From JAWPMT01 sp965229785 (GTDB taxonomy: Bacteria > Bacteroidota > Bacteroidia > Cytophagales > Cyclobacteriaceae): a stretch of DNA of 64,000 nt. The notes under the pieces were generated by a model that saw nothing but the letters and a program-made list of their open reading frames with translations, was not told the origin of the DNA and did not search any database. The first letter of the stretch is position 1, and each line of letters starts with the position of its first letter. Below, in pieces: positions 25,412-35,096 of the stretch. The DNA is taken from contig CBDDJS010000001.1 in the NCBI GenBank assembly GCA_965229785.1, forward strand, positions 5,642,001 through 5,706,000. Reading direction: 5' to 3'. The position numbers and the translations under genes were made by a program.

Positions 25412-25801
25412 ATGCGACTTAAAAGTTGCCTGGCATTAACCTGGACCCTTACCCTCTTTTGCTGTCAAAGCCCTCAGAAAATCAATACGGGCCTGGCAGA
25501 GGCATTTGATTGTGAATGGAATGAGTCACATACGCATCAATTGTGTCTTACTCAGTCTGAAGAAGAAAAATTCCCCAAACCAATTACGTATGAGATCTTT
25601 GACAAAGGAGGGACCTTGCTCCGAAATGGTGAAATACGTTCCGGTTACGTAAAATGGATCTCTGATACAGCGATTGAACTTTTCGAGACGCCCGGTATCA
25701 TTCCTGAAGGGATGGAAAGAGAGGATTTGGCAAGGGTTTACCAGATAAGAACCAGAACATTCATCAGCAAAAAGGAGTACCTGAAGCTCAAAGAAGAATA
25801 A
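25412..25801 (+). CDS. Small lipoprotein of unknown function
   Basis: This 129-residue protein starts at ATG 25412; a TTG two codons earlier is in frame but less likely. The leader MRLKSCLALTWTLTLFC ends in a lipobox-like LTLFCCQS, so it is a predicted SPII lipoprotein. The mature part is short, acidic and mixed alpha/beta, with several tyrosines and RTRTFISKKEYLKLKEE at the end. No family is recognised. It stands alone, in the same direction as the large T9SS gene that follows 143 bp later. Confidence 0.72.
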   Translation: MRLKSCLALTWTLTLFCCQSPQKINTGLAEAFDCEWNESHTHQLCLTQSEEEKFPKPITYEIFDKGGTLLRNGEIRSGYVKWISDTAIELFETPGIIPEGMEREDLARVYQIRTRTFISKKEYLKLKEE

Positions 25802-25857
25802 CACTCATCCGCAATTACGCTCGTTCATCCATAAAGTAGACGGAATAACTCATGGTA

Positions 25858-25889
25858 TTGCCCAATACCGAAGTATTGCCCTAATTTTG
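25858..25889 (+). promoter_or_regulatory. Candidate promoter for the T9SS cargo gene
   Basis: TTG at 25858-25860 and TAATTTTG at 25882-25889 match the two Bacteroidota promoter boxes (TTG, TAnnTTTG) with a 21-bp spacer, close to the usual 19. The ATG at 25945 is 55 bp downstream. Confidence 0.5.
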
Positions 25890-25944
25890 AGGCAACCATT
25901 GTAATGTTTTCGCCCGTAATCTGCCTGCACCGACTGCTAGCACT

Positions 25945-28900
25945 ATGGAATTATTCAATCTGGGCGAATTCAAATTTTCATCCTTTTCGTCATGCAAAAA
26001 ACTGTTTTCGGGAATCTTGTTCCTGATCAGTTTAAATACAGTAACTGCACAATCGCAATTCACAGCGAATGGCGTTGCCGTAAACATTGATTTCGAAAAT
26101 TTTCGAGGGACAGGACTCACGTCAGGAGTTACTACTGCCAATTCATTGGATTCCGATGACTGGGCCATCGATTTTGATGACGATGGAGGATTAGATGCGG
26201 CTTTTGGGGCAGACAATACGGGAGGGAATTTTGCCGGAGGCGTAAATACCAATGATGGCGATGATACCGGAGGAACCGTATATGCGTTTCAAAACGGATC
26301 GGGCAATTACATGTTGGGAATATCGATGGTAGCGAACAATGGAGCTGATGAGCCACATGCCGCTATCCTGAGAATCCAAAATAACAGCGGAGGAACGCTG
26401 ACGGATATATCCTTGTCGGCAGACATCTTCCATTTGAGAGCGAATAATGGGTTCACTACGCTGAGTTTCAGCTATAGCACGGATAACAGCACTTTTACAG
26501 GTGAGCAAACGGCCTTTACTTCAAATACCAACAACAATGCGTGGGATGCTACCGCTAATGGTACTTTCAACACCACCATTACAGGAATAAGCGTTTTTGA
26601 TGGTGATTACATTTATTTAAAGTGGATCTGGGAGGCAAGGAACAATGCCAATAACCCTGGTGCCGTAGGTATTGATGACATAAGCCTCACCCCTACTATT
26701 GTTACGGCTGCCGATGATGCTTCTCTCACGTTGGATTCTGACGGAAGTGCTTCCATCGCCTCAACGGTGACCGCAAGTGCCGGTCAATCTGTGTTAGGTT
26801 TCACTATTGCTGATGATGCCCTGGGCGCAGGCGACGCCTTTGATTTTACTTTTTCGGGATTCACACTCAATGCCGGAGCTTCGGATGGAGTTGATGATTG
26901 GTCTGATGTGATTGCCGGGGTTCAGCTTTCCGATGGGTCCAATACGGCTAATGCCAGTTCGATATCCGCTAACAGTATTACTTTTTCCGGCCTGGGAACA
27001 AGTTCCGGACAAATTGGATTTATCGGGGATGGTGCTTCAAAATCCTACACAGTAAGCATTTGGTTCAACACCTCCATTTCAGAGTCCATTGATAATGATG
27101 TCCTTCAGTTTTCCCTAACTGATACTGATTTTAATTACAGTGGTGTAACCAGTCAATTGACCTCTTCTGCTTCCATCACAACCAGTGCATCGAATAATCA
27201 AATTTCCGTAACCGGAAGCCAATGGAGTTTTCAGAATGTTCCCACAAGTGTGGGTACAGAAGTGGATTTTGGTTTGTCCATCGCGACCACAGATGCTAAC
27301 GGCAATGTAGATATAGACAATAGTTCGGCAAACTTCACACTGGCGGAGGCCGCGGGAGCAACCGGCACTTTATCTTCAACTACTGGGTTGACCCAAACGG
27401 TTACCAATGGGATTTTCACTTATTCAGATCTTGTTTACAGTGTATCTGAGACCTTTTCCATTGATTTGACCAGTGCCACTTTTTCTTCCATCAATTCCGG
27501 AAACATTATTGCAGCACTGTCATTTCGTTCGGCTGGATCGAATACATGGGCCACGGCTTCCAATTGGGAGTTCTTTTCATCAGGCGTATGGACCAATGCC
27601 GGGGGGTTCGGTTTCGTACCTGATGAAACCGATGGACCAATCGCGATATTATCGGGGCATACCGTAACGATCAGTGCTGCCCGAACAGCAGATCAAATCA
27701 GCATTGAAAATGGGGGACAGTTGGTCTTAAGTGCCGCCTTGACCATCGCCGATGCCAATGGAGAATTTGACCTGATCGTAGAAAATGGCGGGATATTGAC
27801 CGTAAACACCTTACCCACTTTCAGTACCGGAGCTACAGCCAGCATTGAAGGAGGAGGAGAGATCACCTCAGGGGACGGGAATTTTGAAGATGACCTGGCA
27901 GGATCAGGTTCCACGAATTATTTCTATAGTTCGGATGCATTCTTTGATTATACAGGGAACAACAACAGTTTCGGAGGCGATACTTATTTCCCAAATGCCA
28001 GTGCAACTGATTACCCAATCATTTTTCTAAATGGAGGATTTTCTAATAAAAGTGCAACATTCAATGGGCTGGTTGGGAATGACACAGGAGGGAATATCAC
28101 CTTTTCAAACGGGACCATCGATTTCAGAAATGGTTTTGCAGGAGGGAGTCAGTTTACCATTAATGCAAACATCACTTTGTCCATTTCGGGTAGCAATGTG
28201 TTTTTACAAGGCACAGGAGAAGTGGATTTTTCTGCCGAAACCGTGACTTTTTCCAGTGGTCAAACGGTACAGCTACAAGCGAGTAAGCCTACTACCGATG
28301 GTGCTTTCACCTTTTCTTCGGGTTCAGTGTTGGATTTGCAAAGCTTCGAATTCAACGATGCGGCCGATAACAATTTTACATTGACCATGAGCAATGGATC
28401 GACCTTGATTTCTTCTGCAACAGTAGGTTTTTCCGGAAATGTGACTACCGCTACCCAGAATTATGGATCTGCGGTTAATTATACTTTGGATGGTACGGCG
28501 ACCCAAACAGCAAACTTCAGTGCACTTGGAACCGGGGTGTCTTCTGCCGGAAACCTTACGATTGATAATACAAATGGCGTGACGTTAAACAGCGCATTGA
28601 ACTTGAGCGGTGATTTGACTTTGACAAATGGATCTTTGACAACATCCGGGACCACCCTTACCCTGGCGAGTGCCTCCAGTATTTCAGGAGCTTCCTCTTC
28701 TCAGTATGTGATTGGACCCTTAACCAGATCTGCGTACACGGGAAGTCAGGAGTTTCCGATTGGCACCAGCACGTTCTATCGTCCGCCAACGGTTAATCCC
28801 GGAACGAGTAGTTCTGTAGCAGCTGAGTACATCCGAAGTAATCCGACTACCGATATTAGTAGTACCCTGGATACTGATGGAAGCACAACGGCTGGGACAA

Positions 28901-29700
28901 TCAACGAGAATGGTTATTGGACTTTGACCTTCGGCAGCACCAATACCGCTGAAATTACTTTGACTTTTGACGAAACGGATGACGCGATCACTGCGAATTC
29001 CAGCCTGGTGATTGCGAAATATGATAATTCCGCTTCGGAGTGGGTAGCCTATGCAGCTTCCAGTTTCACCACTACCTCGGTTACGGCATCGGTCACGATA
29101 GACGATATCAGCGACATCTATTTTACCGTAGGGTCTACTTCATCCAGCCTGTTGCCGATTGAGTTAAAATCCTTTGAAGCAAGGCGTGACGGTGGCACGG
29201 TTACATTGGATTGGGTGACAGCTTCCGAAAAGAACAATGATTTTTTCGAAATTTGGCGATCTCCTGATGCATTGAGCTGGGAAGCACTTGCTACCTTGTC
29301 AGGCGCTGGAAACGCTGATCGAGAGGTCCATTATCAATGGGTAGATAATCAGCCATTTGAAAGGGACAATTATTACCGTTTGCGTCAGGTAGATTATGAC
29401 GGAACCGAGGAGTTCCACAAAATCATATGGATTACGAATGAAGCGCTTTATCCTTCTCGCATGCTGGTTTATGGGAATCCGGTATCGACCTCCTTTTTAA
29501 ATTTTGAATTGGTCAATATCGATCGCTCAAAACCGGCACTGGTGGACTTGTTGGATATGACTGGTAGAACAATTAATCGCATGTCAATCCTTGAGCCCGG
29601 GAAGCATGGTTTCGACATCAGTTCACTCCAAACAGGAACTTACCTACTACGGGCACAAGCTGGAGATCAGGTGTTCATTCAAAGGATATTGAAACCGTAA
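25945..29700 (+). CDS. Large T9SS-secreted surface protein with C-terminal sorting domain
   Basis: A 1251-residue secreted protein. It has a signal peptide (about residues 15-37, LFSGILFLISLNTVTAQ), a long Thr/Ser/Asn/Gly-rich beta region with aspartate-rich short repeats (DDWAIDFDDDGG, NTNDGDDTGG), and two probable modules: a beta-sandwich or lectin-like fold at about 40-250 and beta-helix-like repeats at about 540-1000 (EFDLIVENGGILTVN, NLTIDNTNGVTLNSAL). Near 1070 a LPIELKSFEA segment opens the fibronectin-like region common before T9SS tails, and the last 75 residues have the type A sorting pattern: GNPVSTSFLNFEL, VDLLDMTGRTI, GTYLLRAQ and a basic end (QRILKP). It is exported by the type IX system and linked to the surface. 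No catalytic site is apparent, so an adhesin or structural role is likely. Confidence 0.9.
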   Translation: MELFNLGEFKFSSFSSCKKLFSGILFLISLNTVTAQSQFTANGVAVNIDFENFRGTGLTSGVTTANSLDSDDWAIDFDDDGGLDAAFGADNTGGNFAGGVNTNDGDDTGGTVYAFQNGSGNYMLGISMVANNGADEPHAAILRIQNNSGGTLTDISLSADIFHLRANNGFTTLSFSYSTDNSTFTGEQTAFTSNTNNNAWDATANGTFNTTITGISVFDGDYIYLKWIWEARNNANNPGAVGIDDISLTPTIVTAADDASLTLDSDGSASIASTVTASAGQSVLGFTIADDALGAGDAFDFTFSGFTLNAGASDGVDDWSDVIAGVQLSDGSNTANASSISANSITFSGLGTSSGQIGFIGDGASKSYTVSIWFNTSISESIDNDVLQFSLTDTDFNYSGVTSQLTSSASITTSASNNQISVTGSQWSFQNVPTSVGTEVDFGLSIATTDANGNVDIDNSSANFTLAEAAGATGTLSSTTGLTQTVTNGIFTYSDLVYSVSETFSIDLTSATFSSINSGNIIAALSFRSAGSNTWATASNWEFFSSGVWTNAGGFGFVPDETDGPIAILSGHTVTISAARTADQISIENGGQLVLSAALTIADANGEFDLIVENGGILTVNTLPTFSTGATASIEGGGEITSGDGNFEDDLAGSGSTNYFYSSDAFFDYTGNNNSFGGDTYFPNASATDYPIIFLNGGFSNKSATFNGLVGNDTGGNITFSNGTIDFRNGFAGGSQFTINANITLSISGSNVFLQGTGEVDFSAETVTFSSGQTVQLQASKPTTDGAFTFSSGSVLDLQSFEFNDAADNNFTLTMSNGSTLISSATVGFSGNVTTATQNYGSAVNYTLDGTATQTANFSALGTGVSSAGNLTIDNTNGVTLNSALNLSGDLTLTNGSLTTSGTTLTLASASSISGASSSQYVIGPLTRSAYTGSQEFPIGTSTFYRPPTVNPGTSSSVAAEYIRSNPTTDISSTLDTDGSTTAGTINENGYWTLTFGSTNTAEITLTFDETDDAITANSSLVIAKYDNSASEWVAYAASSFTTTSVTASVTIDDISDIYFTVGSTSSSLLPIELKSFEARRDGGTVTLDWVTASEKNNDFFEIWRSPDALSWEALATLSGAGNADREVHYQWVDNQPFERDNYYRLRQVDYDGTEEFHKIIWITNEALYPSRMLVYGNPVSTSFLNFELVNIDRSKPALVDLLDMTGRTINRMSILEPGKHGFDISSLQTGTYLLRAQAGDQVFIQRILKP

Positions 29701-29705
29701 TTGCA

Positions 29706-30557
29706 TCAACGAAGCCTGTGCGTTACCTCATGCTCGGATGGTGCTAACTGTCCCAATGATTGAAATGTATCTAATACTTTGATTATGGCATCTTCTGGTA
29801 ACGTAATGGATGGATTCCACTGTGTATTGGGCCAAAATTCCCGGACATCCTTTTCATGGAGCTCGTAACGATCAGAGATCAATGCGGTTGCTTCCGGGTT
29901 TGTTTTCAGGGCTTTGGTGGCATCGATAATGATTTCCAAAACGGTTCTTAGAAGATCGGGATCATTGGCAATGATTTTATTCGTAGCACTGATCACAAAA
30001 CAAGGCCAGGGTGTTGGGTATTCTCCCACTCGTTTGAACTCATGCTGATCCACCAAAAATTTGGTTGTATACTTCTCCCAAAGAAAAATATGCGCCTGAT
30101 CGTTTTTAAGGGCATTTCGCGCGCCATCAAGGTTATTGACCACTTCAAATTTCAGGTCAGATTCGTCCCAACCAAGGTCTGTTGCTAATAAGATGGCCAT
30201 GAGGTGTGAACCAGACCCGTATCGACTAATGGCAAAAGTTTTTCCTTCCAGTTCCTCAATGTTGTCTGCTGAGGAGTGATCAGCCGCATGAATTCCCCAG
30301 ATCAAAGGAGACTGCACATAAGCGTGAATGATTTTGGAGGGGTTTCCTTGAGCAATGGCCTTTGTCATGCCTTCCGTAAGGGCGATTACAAGATCTAGGG
30401 AATCGTCAGCCAGGGATTGTGCCATCTTGCCTGTCCCTTCGGGTACCTCCTGCCAGACCAATTCAATGTCTTGTTCAGCAAATTTCCCCTGTTCCTTAGC
30501 CAACAGTATGGGTAAGTTGAAGTACTCCGGTACCCCGCCAATCCTTACTTTTTTCAT
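29706..30557 (-). CDS. Leaderless periplasmic-binding-protein-like protein (NMT1/SsuA type)
   Basis: A 283-residue protein with the type II substrate-binding fold of NMT1/SsuA/THI5 proteins: it opens MKKVRIGGVPEYFNLPILLA, then FAEQDIELVWQEVPEGTG, LDLVIALTEG, GKTFAISRYGSGSH and DQAHIFLWEKYTT. Unlike ABC-transporter binding proteins it has no signal peptide or lipobox, and no permease or ATPase is nearby, so it is likely cytoplasmic. It may bind or make a pyrimidine- or sulfonate-like molecule, but the ligand is unknown. It lies 7 bp after the GT4 glycosyltransferase gene and is probably co-translated. The stop is 5 bp from the T9SS gene stop. Confidence 0.82.
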   Translation of the reverse strand: MKKVRIGGVPEYFNLPILLAKEQGKFAEQDIELVWQEVPEGTGKMAQSLADDSLDLVIALTEGMTKAIAQGNPSKIIHAYVQSPLIWGIHAADHSSADNIEELEGKTFAISRYGSGSHLMAILLATDLGWDESDLKFEVVNNLDGARNALKNDQAHIFLWEKYTTKFLVDQHEFKRVGEYPTPWPCFVISATNKIIANDPDLLRTVLEIIIDATKALKTNPEATALISDRYELHEKDVREFWPNTQWNPSITLPEDAIIKVLDTFQSLGQLAPSEHEVTHRLR

Positions 30558-30564
30558 GTTTAGG

Positions 30565-31860
30565 CTACAATCTCTTCAAAATACCTTCATACAAAAATTC
30601 AACCTGTTTTGCGCAGGCATCCCAGGTTAGTTTCTTACCTGTCTTTTGACAATTCTCTAATAGCTGCTTTCTTTCACTTTCCTCGCTCAATAACTTTTCA
30701 GACAACACGGTCAATTGGAAGGCATCCCATGGTTCGAGTTGAGGTAATTCCGGAATGAACTCAGCAATACCTGTGTTTTTAGTGGTAATCGTAGGGATCC
30801 CTGCCTGCAACCCTTCCAAAATCACTAGTCCAAAAGGCTCTGAAAGAGAAGGGGCAATCAACAGGTCCAACTGGTCACGGGCATTTGCCAATTCCTTTCC
30901 TTCCAGGAAGTTTGTAAAGACAATGGGAAGATTCAGTCGTTTGGCTTTGGCTTGCATTTCTTCTTTCTGATAACCATCACCGATGACCATGAATTTGATC
31001 CCTGGGATACGAGAACGTAACGCTCTGGCCACATCTAAAAAGTAAGTTGGCCCCTTCTGGTGCGTAAGTCGACCGATAAATCCCACGGTTGGTGGTTTAC
31101 TGGCTTTCTTGAGTGCCTTCCACCTACCAGCCACGCCATTGGCCACCACTTCAATTTTGCGTTCATCCACTCCGTAATCTATGGTGATCTGCTTTTGCAA
31201 TCTTTGACTTACGGCAAGGATATAACGTGCATGAATCAGTGCTTCTTTTTCTATTTGAAAAATCTCGGAATTTGCGCCAACCCCATTACGATCAGACTCT
31301 ACGCTATGTACGTGAAAAATGACCGGAGTATTGGTCAGTTTCTGAATGAGACTTCCTGCGCGAAATGTCATCCAGTCATTGGCATGAACGATATCGTAGT
31401 TTCCATCCTGAACTTTTTGACAGGCCAGTAACGCATACTTTTGGATTTCGGCCATTAATTGTTTCCCGTACCCCCCTTCAAATTCAATTTCACTGACGGT
31501 GGATATTTCCCTGGAAACGCTCTTTTCCGTGCGGATCACTTCTACTTCCCGTTCTTCTGTGAAAAATTTCGGAGGAAGGTAAGGAAGGAGGTTTATACCA
31601 AAATGCAGGTCTTTTATCTTCTCGACTATTTCCTTATTTTCCACCCAAACCTGCTCGTCAAGTACCATTTGACTTAAGTCCGTTAAGATGGGTTGGCCTT
31701 CAGTCTCGTGTTCAGGAGCTACTTTGGGGAGTAAAACTTCCACCTCATGTCCTTTATTAGCCAAAGCTCTGGCCAATCCCCCGGAAGCATTTCCCAGACC
31801 ACCGGTGATCAATGGTGGATATTCCCAACAAAGCATAAGGATTTTCAATCGACCAGACAT
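30565..31860 (-). CDS. GT4-type glycosyltransferase
   Basis: A 431-residue GT-B enzyme. The N-terminus has MLCWEYPPLITGGLGNASGG, the glycine-rich start of glycogen-synthase-like and GT4 enzymes; the C-terminal half has GFIGRLTHQKGPTYF (the acceptor loop), MVIGDGYQKEEM and SLSEPFGLVILEGL with the E(x7)E nucleotide-sugar motif. Acceptor and donor cannot be told from sequence. It could add sugar to a lipid, a polysaccharide or glycogen. The tight 7-bp spacing to the leaderless binding protein is a real pairing. Confidence 0.88.
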   Translation of the reverse strand: MSGRLKILMLCWEYPPLITGGLGNASGGLARALANKGHEVEVLLPKVAPEHETEGQPILTDLSQMVLDEQVWVENKEIVEKIKDLHFGINLLPYLPPKFFTEEREVEVIRTEKSVSREISTVSEIEFEGGYGKQLMAEIQKYALLACQKVQDGNYDIVHANDWMTFRAGSLIQKLTNTPVIFHVHSVESDRNGVGANSEIFQIEKEALIHARYILAVSQRLQKQITIDYGVDERKIEVVANGVAGRWKALKKASKPPTVGFIGRLTHQKGPTYFLDVARALRSRIPGIKFMVIGDGYQKEEMQAKAKRLNLPIVFTNFLEGKELANARDQLDLLIAPSLSEPFGLVILEGLQAGIPTITTKNTGIAEFIPELPQLEPWDAFQLTVLSEKLLSEESERKQLLENCQKTGKKLTWDACAKQVEFLYEGILKRL

Positions 31861-31901
31861 GAATGAAATTTGGTTAACGCTATGAAATTAATGAACAAAG
31901 A

Positions 31902-33551
31902 CTAGGAAGCATCATAGTTCACGCGCAAAATATCGGCGTTGATCTTTAGCTGTTGCATCAGGTCCAGCCAGAACAATTGTTGTGCCGATAAATGGTCATT
32001 TGGAGACTTGATTTCATAAAAGAAATATTCCTCTTCATTCCAGATGAAAAGGTCCGGAAAACCCGTAGCATTTTCTTTCATGTTTCTGGCCATTTCCCAG
32101 GTTACGCCTTTGATCTGTTTGGGCTGGAGCTTATCAATCAATGGACGGATATAATCCAGCATATTTTCGTGCCAATAGACCATGGGACCCGCAAGACCGT
32201 ACTTTTGATCATGTGTGCTCTCAATCTTTGATAAAATCTTTTTTCGTGTATTGAGTGATTGCGCTTTTGCTTCAAATGCCGCCTGGCGCTTTTTGAAAAA
32301 CTCAGGTTGATAGAGGTCCGTAGAGGCCCTTTGTAACGGGTGATGAAAGCCTTCCTGAGTTTGGTCAAACAACTCCTCCCAGTAGATCAACCCAAAAAGA
32401 TTGCGCCACAAGAAGTTTTCGGCGTGAACTGCTTCGTATCCAGACTCCTGAAAATGTTTGATGACCAATTGTTCCACTCTGAGTCCTGGTTGTGGTTGTA
32501 AGTCCACGGAAGGCGAGCCCTGCAATCGAGTGGTCATGCTGCGATTGATCCGCACATTGGGTCGATTCAAAAAGTCCTTGGCGAAGATCTTTTCCGTGGC
32601 GTTGGTATAGTTTTCAAACATATCGGCCGCCAAAACCTGTGCTTCTTCCTCATATCCCAAGGCATCGAGAATGCGTACTTGTCTCTCCTTTGACGGAGAT
32701 TTGGAAGATAACCGATAGTAGTGCAATGCCAGTTCCGGTTCCTTTTCGCGCTCTAGCTGTTGCCCTAATTCCAGGGTAATTTTAGAAAGGGCTTTTTCAC
32801 TGTGTCTGAATTGTTGAAAATGAACCCAGGGAATCGATTCAATCTCGTCGTGGATGGCGGATGCCGGAAACAATTTTAGTGCTTTTCGGATCGTTGATTT
32901 GATCTGTGAAATTTCAAAGAATGCTGCCGCTTCATCACGACTTTGGCACCAGGGGCGGAATGCATTTTCATCAAGTTTTTCCAGTTTTACATGACCTACA
33001 TCCCGGACGACAAATTCGGACATAGGCACCTTGTACTCCCCGAAATAGAGCAGCTTCAAAAATTCAAATTGCTCTTGTTTTTCAACCAAAACGACAGGTT
33101 CGTGCTGCGCAATTTCGTAGATGGACCTTTCCTTGAGAATCAAATGTTCAATCAGTTCCGGTTTGGGATCTGCTTTGAAAGGTTTGAGTTCATCCGGATA
33201 CGCCTCGATCAGTTCTTTTTTCAGAAAAAGATTGAAGGCAGCATAATCCTCAGGTAACTCTTCTGAGATAAATTCTTCCTCCAGTAATTCATACGTTGCT
33301 GCAGGAATGTCTTTTATTTCTTCGTAATCCAGTTTGTTGACACGGAAACAAGGTCCCTTACGATTAGAAAACCGAAGAAACAGACACTTGGCATCTTCGC
33401 TAAGGGCATCAAACTGTTCGATGAATTCTTTTTCCGGTTCTCCGAGAATATCACCATAGTACTTTTCCAGAAAACGTAGTAAATCCAGAAAGTAATCCAG
33501 ATAATACTTTGGAGGAAGAATAATTGGTCCGGTATCAGAAGACTCAGGCAT
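31902..33551 (-). CDS. FAN1-like VRR-NUC nuclease
   Basis: A 549-residue protein with the C-terminal VRR-NUC (PD-(D/E)XK) catalytic domain: GFPDLFIW (Asp500 near residue 500) followed by YEIKSPNDHLS with Glu513 and Lys515. The order GFPDL...EIKSPNDHLS...Q is that of FAN1, the Fanconi-associated flap nuclease that unhooks DNA crosslinks; Pseudomonas FAN1 is a known bacterial member. The middle (about 250-420) contains TPR-like helices (LEREKEPELALHYYRLSS), also seen in FAN1. The N-terminal SAP-like part is not obvious. It is a single gene, acting presumably on branched DNA in repair. Confidence 0.85.
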   Translation of the reverse strand: MPESSDTGPIILPPKYYLDYFLDLLRFLEKYYGDILGEPEKEFIEQFDALSEDAKCLFLRFSNRKGPCFRVNKLDYEEIKDIPAATYELLEEEFISEELPEDYAAFNLFLKKELIEAYPDELKPFKADPKPELIEHLILKERSIYEIAQHEPVVLVEKQEQFEFLKLLYFGEYKVPMSEFVVRDVGHVKLEKLDENAFRPWCQSRDEAAAFFEISQIKSTIRKALKLFPASAIHDEIESIPWVHFQQFRHSEKALSKITLELGQQLEREKEPELALHYYRLSSKSPSKERQVRILDALGYEEEAQVLAADMFENYTNATEKIFAKDFLNRPNVRINRSMTTRLQGSPSVDLQPQPGLRVEQLVIKHFQESGYEAVHAENFLWRNLFGLIYWEELFDQTQEGFHHPLQRASTDLYQPEFFKKRQAAFEAKAQSLNTRKKILSKIESTHDQKYGLAGPMVYWHENMLDYIRPLIDKLQPKQIKGVTWEMARNMKENATGFPDLFIWNEEEYFFYEIKSPNDHLSAQQLFWLDLMQQLKINADILRVNYDAS

Positions 33552-33652
33552 ATGACTCTAACCCCAATTACCAGATTTTCATTGACAATCGGGGCAAGCA
33601 AAAATGCGATTTATGCCTGAGTAGTAGAAGGGATTATTGCTTTAAAATCTTG

Positions 33653-33916
33653 CTAATCGTGATACCAGACACGGAAGAGCTGATACCATTTGGAAGCTGA
33701 CTCACCGCCAGTCCACAATTCGGTATCCTGGCTACCTTCTTCTTCTGAATCGTGGATATTGGGCAATAAGACAGTCTCAATGTTGATGATTTCCTTTTTT
33801 TCTGTAGCCAGCCATTCGTCTAGTTCTTGAAGTACCTCATCAAAATGTTGGATCGATCCAGACTTAAAAATTCCACCTTTCTTTTTTTCGGGCACGAAAT
33901 CTTTGCACTTTATCAT
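33653..33916 (-). CDS. Small acidic conserved-type protein
   Basis: An 87-residue cytoplasmic protein, MIKCKDFVPEKKKGGIFKSG then SIQHFDEVLQELDEWLATEK and INIETVLLPNI, ending in QLFRVWYHD. The layout (charged helix, INIETV strand, W-rich C-terminus) is shared by a small uncharacterised family of similar length that I recall in Bacteroidota and other phyla, which supports a real gene. No function is known. It is in the same direction as the nuclease and the propeller genes but has separate flanks. Confidence 0.65.
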   Translation of the reverse strand: MIKCKDFVPEKKKGGIFKSGSIQHFDEVLQELDEWLATEKKEIINIETVLLPNIHDSEEEGSQDTELWTGGESASKWYQLFRVWYHD

Positions 33917-33988
33917 AACTGTTGGCGAATATTTGAATGAAGAAATATCTATTAAATCCGATTGCCTGTCAAGCGATCAATAAAAATT

Positions 33989-34855
33989 TTATTCATTGAC
34001 GACCACCGCGAGCTTTTGGCCATTCGGACTTACGGCAACTCGAGTAATGCCTGTTAAATCAAATTGAGTGAGGTCAGTCAATGTATTCCATGACTTGTCT
34101 TTCATCTTGCGGAAGTAGAGTTTACTGTCTTTGCCCATGATCATGGTTCCATCAGGTGTCCAGGCCATGTCTTCCGCATTGGGAAGAGTTTCAGCAATGA
34201 CTTTTTGTTTGCCGCTTTTGGGCTGATAGGCCATCACTTTCCATTCATCTGTTGCTTTACTGATATAACTGATTGCTTTTTTTCCGGGAATACGATGAAG
34301 TGAACGACCAATTTTTTCATCGAGGATGCTGTTTTCCCCCGTTTTTAAGTCATTTTTTTGTAAGGTCGCCGGTTCACCCAACACAAAAGAGAACAGGGTA
34401 TTTTCATCATACCAGCAGTGATACCCGATGATCAGTTCTTCCACTAAGACCTTTGGTTCAGCTGTTTTTAGGTCGTAAGACCAGAGTAATTGTCGGCCCT
34501 CTCTTTCCAGGATGATCGTACTGATCAAATCCCCATTGGCAGACATAGTTGGAGAGTATTCGCTACCATCCGTTTGGGTAAAGCGTGTCTTATTCTGCCC
34601 GGCAATATTATAGAGGATAATATCCGTTTGTTCGTCAGACTGCCAGGAGGTGTAGAGCAATGTATTTCCATCCGCTGAAAATGAAGGCTGGTTGTCATAA
34701 CCTGGATTGTTAGACACATTAACCGGATTGGTCAGCGTAAATCCTTCGTTGGTTTTCTCTAGGTCGAATAAATAGACTTCTGTCGAAGGCTGTGCGAAGA
34801 CACCCAGGGTACAAAGAAGGAGTAAAACAGAAAATGAACGGGATATGGACATCAT
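33989..34855 (-). CDS. Exported TolB-like beta-propeller (PD40) protein
   Basis: A 288-residue protein with a signal peptide (MMSISRSFSVLLLLCTLGVFA). The mature part is a six-blade WD40-like propeller with PD40 motifs: NQPSFSADGNTLLYTS, YSPTMSANGDLISTI, DMAWTPDGTMIMG and RVAVSPNGQKLAV, each a blade edge. Such proteins scaffold other envelope factors. No OmpA or lipoprotein domain is attached. It is a single gene with its promoter in the 241-bp gap before the divergent small helical gene. Confidence 0.85.
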   Translation of the reverse strand: MMSISRSFSVLLLLCTLGVFAQPSTEVYLFDLEKTNEGFTLTNPVNVSNNPGYDNQPSFSADGNTLLYTSWQSDEQTDIILYNIAGQNKTRFTQTDGSEYSPTMSANGDLISTIILEREGRQLLWSYDLKTAEPKVLVEELIIGYHCWYDENTLFSFVLGEPATLQKNDLKTGENSILDEKIGRSLHRIPGKKAISYISKATDEWKVMAYQPKSGKQKVIAETLPNAEDMAWTPDGTMIMGKDSKLYFRKMKDKSWNTLTDLTQFDLTGITRVAVSPNGQKLAVVVNE

Positions 34856-35063
34856 TTCATTGGGTTAATTCAGAAGGATAAAAATATAGTTGAATTAGTA
34901 ATTGCGGTTATCAAGATTGAACAGGATCTAGAGTCTCATGGTCATCCATCGAAAAGAATTACTATACATCGCTTCTTATCAGCAGTCTAACGAAATAATC
35001 GCAATAATCAGTTGATATTAAAGGATGTAAATAACTGTAATTAAGGCATTTATAAAAATTGAC

Positions 35064-35071
35064 TATCTTTG
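35064..35071 (+). promoter_or_regulatory. Candidate -7 box for the small helical secreted protein
   Basis: TATCTTTG fits TAnnTTTG exactly and sits 25 bp before the ATG at 35097. No TTG is seen at the expected upstream position. Confidence 0.4.
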
Positions 35072-35096
35072 TTATAGACATTAAGCTTAGACAATC

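Noticed and set aside
25858..25886. GTATTGCCC direct repeat
   Set aside because: Two short copies about 18 bp apart overlap the candidate promoter; too short to call as an operator.
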